Source of the DNA: UBA9160 sp035489755
GTDB taxonomy: Bacteria; Myxococcota_A; UBA9160
Assembly (NCBI GenBank): GCA_035489755.1
Contig: DATGZK010000039.1
Coordinates: 27,108 to 91,107 of the forward strand
Reading direction: 5' to 3'
Length of the DNA stretch: 64,000 bases
Both the position numbers and the translations under genes were made by a program. Numbering within the stretch: the first letter of the stretch is position 1; the number at the start of each line of letters is the position of its first letter. Below, in pieces: positions 17,040 to 23,290 of the stretch. The notes under the pieces were generated by a model. The model was given only the letters and a program-made list of their open reading frames with translations, was not told the DNA's origin and made no database searches.

Positions 17040-17113
17040 TCGGGCCGGCGGGATTTGAACCCACGACCTCCTGAACCCCATTCAGGCGCGCTACCAAACT
17101 GCGCTACGGCCCG
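17040..17113 (-). tRNA. tRNA-Pro (anticodon GGG)
   Basis: A complete cloverleaf of 74 nt including the discriminator A. The acceptor arm has 7 bp (CGGGCCG with CGGCCCG), followed by a D arm GCGC...GCGC and an anticodon stem CCTGA/TCAGG enclosing ATGGGGT, which gives anticodon GGG reading CCC. The T arm is GTGGG/CCCGC (one G-C-rich stem with a wobble position) with loop TTCAAAT. CCA is not encoded. It marks the right edge of the accessory-looking stretch. Confidence 0.96.
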
Positions 17114-17170
17114 AGCCAAGACGTTGAGTAGCGATCCACAAGCCCTCTGTCGACGGGCAGGAGGAGCGTC

Positions 17171-18943
17171 TTACTCAAACGTCACGTGGCGAGTCCCTGC
17201 GCCGATTTGCACGGTTCTCTCGATGACTCGGCCATTGGGCATGCGGGCCCTAAAGACATGATTGCCAGGCGCAAGGGGCACGCCGGCGATCGGCGTCTCT
17301 CCCACCTCCACGCCATCCACCTCGATGGTGGCCCACGGGGTGGCATTGATGTGCACGGGGATTGGCGCGACCGGAACTTGGGCGGCAAGGGGGGCCGAGG
17401 GGCTCGAAGGCTTAGGCTCGTCGGATCCTGAAGCGGCGACTGGCTGCTCGCTCGCAGGTTGGGACGCACGAGGGGACTCCGGGACTTTCGGCTGAGGGGG
17501 CTGAGATGCCGCGACAGTGGGGGGTGCATTGCCTGCCGCCTGGGATGCCGGGACTTTCGCAGACCCTGGAGATCCCGCGTCGAGCCCCTGCACGGGGGGC
17601 TCCGGGACAACGGGCGCGCTGCGCAGGAACCGAATCGCCAGCCCAAATGCGCAGGCTAGGCCGAGCGAGACGATCAGAGTTCTCTGCCAATGGAGCGCGC
17701 GAGCCAGTTTCTCCGGGACGGGTTCCCGTTTTTTGACTGGCTGGGCCGCTAAAGGGGATCGAGAGGGAAGCGGCGGCGGGGAAACGCGTTCGCGCGGCCG
17801 CGGCTCAGGCGTTGGTTCCGCCGGCATCGACGCCGCGGCAGAAGCTACCGGCTGGGCCACGAAAGGGGGTCGAGCGGGAACCGGCGGCGGGGAAGCGCGT
17901 TCGCGCGGCCGCGGCTCAGGCGTTGGTTCCGCCGGCATCGACGCCGCGGGAGCAGCTACCGGAAGGGGTTCTTGAATCAGGGGCTCGATCCTCGGCTGCG
18001 ACGGGGACGGTGTCGAGGGACGCGGGACAAGCGATACGGGCTGCTTTTCAGGAGCGCTCGGGATGAGCGCTGGAGCGAGAGGAGCGGACGGAGTGGCCGC
18101 TTCCCGCCGCACCGTGCGCTCCGCGGGCAAGGCTTCGCGAGCGAGCGTGTTTGCGGCCACACGGGCAGCGAGCTCCGCGGCGTCCTCTTGTGCGAGCAGC
18201 GCCTCGAGGGCCTCCCTCGGGAGCGCAGCCTCGCCAACGCGGAGGAACTCGCTCGCCAATGCCTGCACGATGCGCGGGACCCCGCTTGACCGGCGAAAGA
18301 TCCGGTCAATCACTTTGGCGTCAAGGCGGGCGCGATGTTCGTGGGAGATCCCCCCCCGCTCAAGGCGCGCCCGGATGTAAAGCGCTGTCTCTGCCGCACT
18401 CATCGGCGCCTCTAACCGGACTCGCTCCACACGCGTCCCAAAGCGAGTCACCCACGGCTCAGAGGAGGCATCTTCCATGTCGGCGGCGACGATCTGGAGC
18501 GCGCCACGAGAGCCTGCTGCGAGGGTTCGCATGCGTTCGGCGGTATCCGGTGGAACCGCACTCGCATCGTCGATGAGCAGCGCAAGCGGCGTACCCCCTT
18601 GGGCGAACCGATGGGCCGCGGCGAGAAGAGCCGCTTGGGCATCACTGTTTGCAGGCGCAGACTCGCCGAGGAGCCCAAGAATCCAGGTACAGAGCTCTGC
18701 GGCAGAGAGCGCAGCGTACGCGATATACACACAGTGCACTCGCCCTTCGAGCCGCCGCCCCGCAACCCGAAGAAGTAAGGTTTTGCCGATTCCCGCGGGC
18801 CCCGTGAGCACGACCGGGAAGTCGCCGGCGAGCAGGGCTCGCTCGAGCTCCGCAAGCGCCCGCTCAGTGGCTGCGCGCGGCATATAGGTCTCCGGATCCG
18901 CGGTCGCGCCGAACGGATCGGGAGCGAGAAGACTCATGCTCAC
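17171..18943 (-). CDS. GspA/ExeA-like AAA ATPase with membrane span and C-terminal PEGA domain
   Basis: A 590-aa protein. The GTG at 18943 is preferred: AAGGAGG is 10 nt upstream and its GTGA overlaps the stop of the vWA gene; ATG 18937 is the alternative. Residues 1-270 match the ExeA/GspA ATPase type, with Walker A G-P-A-G-I-G-K-T (48-55), Walker B L-L-I-D-D (with D where E is usual) and a late S-S-G-V-P-R-I-V-Q-A-L. A proline-rich linker with a duplicated 37-aa unit leads to one transmembrane span (about 422-441). Another Pro-rich spacer follows, then a PEGA domain (524-590). In GspA the periplasmic part binds peptidoglycan; here PEGA probably anchors to an envelope glycan or protein. It likely powers assembly of an envelope complex with the two upstream products. 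Confidence 0.85.
   Translation of the reverse strand: MSMSLLAPDPFGATADPETYMPRAATERALAELERALLAGDFPVVLTGPAGIGKTLLLRVAGRRLEGRVHCVYIAYAALSAAELCTWILGLLGESAPANSDAQAALLAAAHRFAQGGTPLALLIDDASAVPPDTAERMRTLAAGSRGALQIVAADMEDASSEPWVTRFGTRVERVRLEAPMSAAETALYIRARLERGGISHEHRARLDAKVIDRIFRRSSGVPRIVQALASEFLRVGEAALPREALEALLAQEDAAELAARVAANTLAREALPAERTVRREAATPSAPLAPALIPSAPEKQPVSLVPRPSTPSPSQPRIEPLIQEPLPVAAPAASMPAEPTPEPRPRERASPPPVPARPPFVAQPVASAAASMPAEPTPEPRPRERVSPPPLPSRSPLAAQPVKKREPVPEKLARALHWQRTLIVSLGLACAFGLAIRFLRSAPVVPEPPVQGLDAGSPGSAKVPASQAAGNAPPTVAASQPPQPKVPESPRASQPASEQPVAASGSDEPKPSSPSAPLAAQVPVAPIPVHINATPWATIEVDGVEVGETPIAGVPLAPGNHVFRARMPNGRVIERTVQIGAGTRHVTFE
17771..17950 (-). repeat. In-frame 111-bp tandem duplication in the ATPase linker
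   Basis: A segment beginning at 17771 recurs at 17882, an offset of exactly 111 bp (37 codons), with near-identical sequence over about 65 bp. It encodes two copies of a S-M-P-A-E-P-T-P-E-P-R-P-R-E-R block joined by Pro-rich sequence. The linker lies on the cytoplasmic side, between the ATPase domain and the membrane span. Confidence 0.85.
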
Positions 18944-19881
18944 TGGGGAGAAGCCTCCTTGGAGACGTCCGGGGGCGGCGGCGCGGTCTCCACCGCCCAA
19001 TCGCGCAGGGGGGGTGAAGCCTCCGGGAAGTCGATCACCCGCAGGCGCAGGAGAGCTCCGGGCGAGAGCACGACGGGTACCTCGAGGGGAGGCGTGAGAG
19101 CCAGCTCGACCATGGCGGGGCCCGGATCGACCCGCATCGCGCGCTCCCCTGCCACGCCGTCCGCCGGCGCCCGGGCCGGACCGGCCGGAGCCGCCATCAG
19201 TCGAAACGAAACTGGATTCGCATCTGTCCTGTGCGACACGGAGGCCGGTAGCCCGCCCGGCAGCACCGGAGACCGAAGGCAGGCGGGGACCTGGGCTTCG
19301 CCCAGCACGACGAGATCCAGCGTCGCACCGGTCGCAAGGAGCTTCGCCCCGGCCGCGCAGGGATCACCGCCGCATTGCGAGGCAAAGTCCGCGAAGACGA
19401 CGACCCGTGTGCGCTCGGCGACCTCTTGCTCTGCGAGCGCGATTGCGACGCTATCGAGTGTAGAAGCCAACGATGCCTCCGCGACAGGGCTCATTTCTTC
19501 TGCGCGGAGAGCGAGCACCGCGGGCCGGCCGCTTTCGGGCCCAAGAACGAGCGGCGGAGCCTGGCAGGCCGGACCACTCACCCCGAATGCCACGAGCGTC
19601 GCGGGAACGTCCGGAGGGAGAGCGCGCAGCAACTGCGCCGCCCCGGCCCGTGCGGCGTCCAGATTGGACGACTTTCCCCGGGCGGCTGCCGCCATGCTCG
19701 GCGTCACGTCCAGCACGACTTCCACCCGGGCGGGAGCCGCCGTCCCCGGACCGGCTGCAAGGCCGCGCGCGATATCCACTTCCATCCACGCGTTCGGCGG
19801 CGGCGGCGGCGGTGCAACGCACCCGGCGAGCCCAAGCAGCGCTGGGGCCGCGAAAGGTCGTATCCAGCGCATGCACCTCAC
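18940..19881 (-). CDS. von Willebrand factor A-like lipoprotein
   Basis: A 313-aa lipoprotein with signal peptide and lipobox G-L-A-G-C (Cys21), then a run of six prolines. A vWA-like domain begins V-E-V-V-L-D-V-T-P-S-M: D58, T60 and S62 match a D-x-T-x-S variant of the metal-ion adhesion site. Later strands L-V-A-F-G-V-S-G and V-V-V-F-A-D-F-A-S-Q continue the fold. vWA domains bind protein partners through a metal. It overlaps the TPR-like gene (ATGA) upstream and the ATPase gene (GTGA) downstream, so the three are almost surely one translation-coupled unit at the envelope. Confidence 0.8.
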   Translation of the reverse strand: MRCMRWIRPFAAPALLGLAGCVAPPPPPPNAWMEVDIARGLAAGPGTAAPARVEVVLDVTPSMAAAARGKSSNLDAARAGAAQLLRALPPDVPATLVAFGVSGPACQAPPLVLGPESGRPAVLALRAEEMSPVAEASLASTLDSVAIALAEQEVAERTRVVVFADFASQCGGDPCAAGAKLLATGATLDLVVLGEAQVPACLRSPVLPGGLPASVSHRTDANPVSFRLMAAPAGPARAPADGVAGERAMRVDPGPAMVELALTPPLEVPVVLSPGALLRLRVIDFPEASPPLRDWAVETAPPPPDVSKEASPQ

Positions 19882-20717
19882 GGCGCACCCCCGGACGCCG
19901 CCGCGCGTGCCGCATCAAACGCACGAACGACCTTCGGCGACGTGCTCGCCCGATCGAGGCGCAGGCTCGGATCCGTCTTGATTGCGCGCTCAAAGCTCGC
20001 GCGCGCGTCCGCGTCCTGGCCGAGCGCGACCTGCGCCGTGCCTGCGATCAGATCCGCCCGCGCGCGCCGCTTTCCCAGGGCTGCCGGATCACCCGTGGGC
20101 GGAACTGCCTCTCGCGCCTTCGTCGCCTTCTCGAGCGCCTCCTCGAAATGGGCTTGGCGAACGAGCCCCTCCGCCTCATCGAGAAGCCCGTCCGCGACGA
20201 GCGGGCTCTCCGAAGGGGCGGCACGAGGCTGTGGCCGGACTGTCGGCGAAGCGAGTGCGGATGTAGTAGCCCTGGGCTTTGCTGAGGCGTCCGCCCCTCG
20301 TGTCGCCAACACAACCGAGATCGGGTCGTCAAGGTGTCCGAAGGCGAATGCTAAGTCCGCCGCGGCGGGGACGACTTCTCCTGGCTGGTGCACAACCTCG
20401 GGCGTGTGTACGCGTACGGGAGAGGTTCGCTCGGCCCCTTCTCGCGCGTCGTCGCGCTGGGGATCCAAACATGCGACGTGGAGCCACACCCTGTGGGCGT
20501 CACCGGGGGCCAAGGGCTCAAGCTGCAGCGCGAGCGCGGCTAGCTCCTCGGCGCGGAGATGGGCGAAGCGCGCCGTCAAATCATCGCTGGACGATACCGC
20601 GGGAAGCGGGCTCGGTTCCCCGGGCCACGGCTCGCAGTCCGCCAAGGCGTTGGACGCGGCACACAAGGCCGCGCCGAGCACAAGGCTTGAGCGCTTCACG
20701 AAGCTGCGAGATCCCAC
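19878..20717 (-). CDS. Secreted TPR-like protein
   Basis: A 279-aa exported protein with signal peptide (K-R-S-S-L-V-L-G-A-A-L-C, cleavage near A-L-A-D-C). The middle is low complexity. The C-terminal 100 residues form TPR-like helices: A-E-G-L-V-R-Q-A-H-F-E-E-A-L-E-K-A and A-Q-V-A-L-G-Q-D-A-D-A-R-A-S-F-E-R-A-I-K, then D-P-S-L-R-L-D. It is the first gene of the three-gene minus-strand operon and ends in a 4-bp ATGA overlap with the vWA lipoprotein gene. A scaffold role for the predicted complex is inference. Confidence 0.72.
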   Translation of the reverse strand: MGSRSFVKRSSLVLGAALCAASNALADCEPWPGEPSPLPAVSSSDDLTARFAHLRAEELAALALQLEPLAPGDAHRVWLHVACLDPQRDDAREGAERTSPVRVHTPEVVHQPGEVVPAAADLAFAFGHLDDPISVVLATRGADASAKPRATTSALASPTVRPQPRAAPSESPLVADGLLDEAEGLVRQAHFEEALEKATKAREAVPPTGDPAALGKRRARADLIAGTAQVALGQDADARASFERAIKTDPSLRLDRASTSPKVVRAFDAARAAASGGAP

Positions 20718-20755
20718 CTCCGCGATTCTAGAGCAGTCCTCGACAGTCCGGTGGC

Positions 20756-20783
20756 TTGACCCCGGCTCTCCCGCGCCTACCCT
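20756..20783 (+). promoter_or_regulatory. Candidate sigma-70 promoter of the plus-strand envelope operon
   Basis: TTGACC (20756-20761), a 16-bp spacer and TACCCT (20778-20783) lie in the 101-bp divergent intergenic region. Transcription would start about 30 nt before the ATG at 20819. The -10 box is a weak match. Confidence 0.4.
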
Positions 20784-20818
20784 GCGCGCAGTCGCGTTGC
20801 GCAGCGGAGGACCCCGGG

Positions 20819-21301
20819 ATGGCCGAGCCGCAGGTGCGAGCGCGGATCCGCCGCATTGTGGTGCGTATCCACGTCGGCACCGATCTGCTCGCGGCCTCCG
20901 ATGATCCGCTCTTTCTCGAGCTCCAGGGGCCGGCCGGCCGCGAGTTTCGTCTGGCGCCGGCGCACGGCCGGGCTCTTCGCCGGGGCGGAGAGGATCGATT
21001 CGTCCTCGCCGGTGTGGATGACCCGGACACCAACGTGGCCCACCCGGAGCTCAACGACCCAACCTATCCTCCGCTCGACGCCAACGGCATCACGGGGGTC
21101 ACGCTGCGCAAGGGGCTTGATCCCATTCCGAATGTGCGCGGACATGGCGAACTCGACGACCGCCTGCAAATCACCGAAGCCGAGGTCGAGATCCACGCGG
21201 ACGAGGAACCCAAGCCCCGTTGCTACATGAGAATCGGGCCGATCTGGCTCGGCCTCGTCTGCGGGCTGCGCATCGCCCTTCCCCCCGCGGAAAAGGCGTA
21301 A
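20819..21301 (+). CDS. Hypothetical protein, PLAT/LH2-like pattern
   Basis: A 160-aa protein starting at ATG 20819 behind GCGGAGG. The opening V-R-I-H-V-G-T-D-L-L-A-A-S-D-D-P-L-F-L and the later R-R-G-G-E-D-R-F-V-L resemble the T-G-T-D...V-Y-L and F-x-R-G-x-x-D-x-F strands of PLAT/LH2 beta-sandwich domains, which bind lipids or membrane proteins. No signal peptide is visible. Its stop overlaps the next start (TAATG at 21299-21303). The family match is by eye only. Confidence 0.7.
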   Translation: MAEPQVRARIRRIVVRIHVGTDLLAASDDPLFLELQGPAGREFRLAPAHGRALRRGGEDRFVLAGVDDPDTNVAHPELNDPTYPPLDANGITGVTLRKGLDPIPNVRGHGELDDRLQITEAEVEIHADEEPKPRCYMRIGPIWLGLVCGLRIALPPAEKA

Positions 21302-21909
21302 TGCTGCTGGTCTTGCGCGCGAGCCTCGTGCTCGCGCTGCTCGCCGGCTTCGCCTGCTCGAACCAGGAGAAGCCAAAGCCCGGCGCCTATTGCAAGATCT
21401 CCGAAGAGGGCCACGCCTCCGCGTGTCTTCAGCCCGCGCAGCGCACCTATACGGAGTTCTTTGGCGGCCTTGCGCAAAACAAGCTCAGCGACGAAGAAGC
21501 CCGGCAGGTGGAAGCCGACGTCGCGCAGGGCGCGCAGTCCGAGCGACCCTACGAGGCGCTCTCCACCCTCGCCTACGGCTACTATCGCCTCGCGCGCGCA
21601 GCCGCTTCGCACGGCGGTGCCGACCCGGAGACATTGGCTCGCCTTGAACACTGGAATGAACTTCTCTCGAAGGCGTACGCGACCAGCGGAAAAGACGCGG
21701 ATTACCGCGAGGCCGTAAGGCAGGCTGCAATGGACGTAGGGAGCCGAACACCGCCCATGGGCCTTCGCTGCACCGATGCGGGGGGGAATCCCGCCCGCTG
21801 CGACTCGACCGAAGCGGTGGTGCGGGCGATGGGTGAAGTGCGCGATACGACGGGTGTGCGCGGTGAGATCGGTCGCCTGTTCGATCGAATCTTCGGGACC
21901 CGGCCATGA
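21301..21909 (+). CDS. Lipoprotein of unknown function
   Basis: A 202-aa protein with signal peptide M-L-L-V-L-R-A-S-L-V-L-A-L-L-A-G-F-A-C and lipobox G-F-A-C. The mature part is helical and charged, with several cysteines (C-K-I-S, A-C-L-Q, L-R-C-T, A-R-C-D) that may form disulfides. No known domain is recognised. It is the middle gene of a three-gene plus-strand operon; its ATG overlaps the preceding stop, and its TGA overlaps the next ATG by 4 bp. Confidence 0.8.
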   Translation: MLLVLRASLVLALLAGFACSNQEKPKPGAYCKISEEGHASACLQPAQRTYTEFFGGLAQNKLSDEEARQVEADVAQGAQSERPYEALSTLAYGYYRLARAAASHGGADPETLARLEHWNELLSKAYATSGKDADYREAVRQAAMDVGSRTPPMGLRCTDAGGNPARCDSTEAVVRAMGEVRDTTGVRGEIGRLFDRIFGTRP

Positions 21910-22448
21910 ATCACCCTCCGCCGAACCGCTCCCTGCTACGGCGCATGATCCGCGCGAGCCTCCTCGAGTCGGACCTCTTCGAGGAGGTTGAGGCCGAGCA
22001 TCGATCGATCGGGCAGGCGTTCCTCGTGGTGCTCTTCGCCACCGCCGCCGGCGGACTGGGCAGCGCGCTCGGGGGGCACGGTCTGCGTCATGTCGCCATC
22101 GATGTGATGGAGCCGCTCGTCTTGTGGCTTGCGGGTTCTGTGTTCTCGTACATGGTCGGCGCCACGTTCCTGCGCGGACCCGAGACCGTCACGGACTACG
22201 CCGAGGTGCTGCGCACGACCGGCTTCGCTTTTTCACCCGGGATCTTCCGCGTGCTCGCCGCGGTGCCCCCGCCGACCCTGGGATTCGCCCTCACCGTCGC
22301 CACGGACCTTTGGATGCTGGTTGCGGGGATCATCGCGGTCCGGCAAGCGCTCGACTTCACGACACTGCGAGCGATTGCGACCTTCGGCGTGTCGTACCTG
22401 CTCTTGTGGCTCACGCTGAGCGGGCTCTTGATCTCTCTCCCGCTCTAG
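21906..22448 (+). CDS. Yip1-family-like integral membrane protein
   Basis: A 180-aa membrane protein with a cytoplasmic N-terminus and about five hydrophobic spans. Features of Yip1-type bacterial proteins are visible: an N-terminal charged helix, then G-A-T-F-L-R-G-P-E-T-V-T-D-Y-A-E-V-L-R-T-T-G (cut here at single segments) and a late W-M-L-V-A-G-I-I-A-V-R-Q-A-L. It overlaps the lipoprotein gene by ATGA and is convergent with the MerR gene beyond. Function is unknown. Confidence 0.75.
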   Translation: MNHPPPNRSLLRRMIRASLLESDLFEEVEAEHRSIGQAFLVVLFATAAGGLGSALGGHGLRHVAIDVMEPLVLWLAGSVFSYMVGATFLRGPETVTDYAEVLRTTGFAFSPGIFRVLAAVPPPTLGFALTVATDLWMLVAGIIAVRQALDFTTLRAIATFGVSYLLLWLTLSGLLISLPL

Positions 22449-22455
22449 GCCAGGT

Positions 22456-22926
22456 TCAGATCATCGCGCGGATCGATGCGAGCTCGGCCCGGATGCGTCG
22501 GTAGCGGTCGCGGTCGTCCACCTCGAGGCCGAGATCGAGCTGCGGCGCCTCGAGCGCGCGGCCCACACCCAGCTCTCGCAGCCGGCGCCGGGCGCCGGCA
22601 ATCGTGAAGCGCTCCTCATATAAGAGTCGCTTGATGAGAAGGATCATCTCAATGTCCCGTCGGCGGTAGAGGCGCTGTTGCGAGCGTGACTTTTGCGGCG
22701 CCATCCAGCGGAACTCGGACTCCCAGTAGCGAAGCACATAGGGCTTCACGCCGGTGATCCGGCTCACCTCGCCGATCCGGTAGTAGAGCTTGCCGTCCTC
22801 CGGGGCGGGCAGGCCTGCCGCGACTGCGACGGCCCCTTTGCGGACCCGCCGCACGGGCTTGGACCCGACGTTCCGGCGCGCCCTTGCCTTGCCGCGTTCC
22901 GAGCTCCTACTCGTCGTCGGCGTCAT
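22456..22926 (-). CDS. MerR-family transcriptional regulator following ihfA
   Basis: A 156-aa regulator with a MerR winged helix: Y-Y-R-I-G-E-V-S-R-I-T-G-V-K-P-Y-V-L-R-Y-W-E-S-E-F, then R-L-Y-R-R-R-D-I-E-M-I-L-L-I-K-R-L-L. I place the start at ATG 22926, 9 nt after GGAGG, inside the 3' end of ihfA; the frame is open to 22965. The N-terminus is basic and disordered. MerR genes directly behind pheT-ihfA are common in proteobacteria. There are no conserved effector cysteines, and target genes are unknown. Confidence 0.88.
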   Translation of the reverse strand: MTPTTSRSSERGKARARRNVGSKPVRRVRKGAVAVAAGLPAPEDGKLYYRIGEVSRITGVKPYVLRYWESEFRWMAPQKSRSQQRLYRRRDIEMILLIKRLLYEERFTIAGARRRLRELGVGRALEAPQLDLGLEVDDRDRYRRIRAELASIRAMI

Positions 22927-23242
22927 CGTCGTCATCCTCCGCGTCTGGGTCCGCTCCCGCCGCATGCCCCTCGTTGAGGACGTTCTTTAACACGAGACTT
23001 GGCTTAAAGGTGAGAACTCTTCGCGCGGCCAGCCGAATTTCCTCGCCGGTTTGTGGATTGCGACCCTTGCGCGCGTTCTTCTCGCGGACCACAAAGTTGC
23101 CAAAGCCAGAGATCTTCACCTTCTCGCCCGCAGCCAGCGTGTCCTTGATGATCGCAAAGACCTTTTCCACGAGCTCCGCCGATTCCTTCTTCGAGAAGCC
23201 GACCTTCTCGTAGATATGTTCGACGATGTCCGCCTTGGTCAT
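22907..23242 (-). CDS. ihfA: Integration host factor alpha subunit
   Basis: A 111-aa DNA-bending protein of the HU/IHF family. The signature G-F-G-N-F-V-V-R-E-K-N-A-R-K-G-R-N-P and the preceding K-V-K-I-S are intact, and the position behind pheT is the classic ihfA location. The C-terminus carries an extra acidic tail (about 15 residues, mostly Asp) that is absent from enterobacterial IHF-alpha. That tail region also encodes the MerR start in another frame. IHF would organise the nucleoid and act with an IHF-beta encoded elsewhere, or as a homodimer. Confidence 0.94.
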   Translation of the reverse strand: MTKADIVEHIYEKVGFSKKESAELVEKVFAIIKDTLAAGEKVKISGFGNFVVREKNARKGRNPQTGEEIRLAARRVLTFKPSLVLKNVLNEGHAAGADPDAEDDDDDADDE

Positions 23243-23290
23243 CTCTGCCCTCCCCCTGCGAGTCCCACCCTCGCGCTGCGCGGCCCCGCG

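Noticed and set aside
17040..17113. tRNA-Pro as a proven attachment site
   Set aside because: No integrase gene and no second copy of the tRNA 3' end were found within the window.
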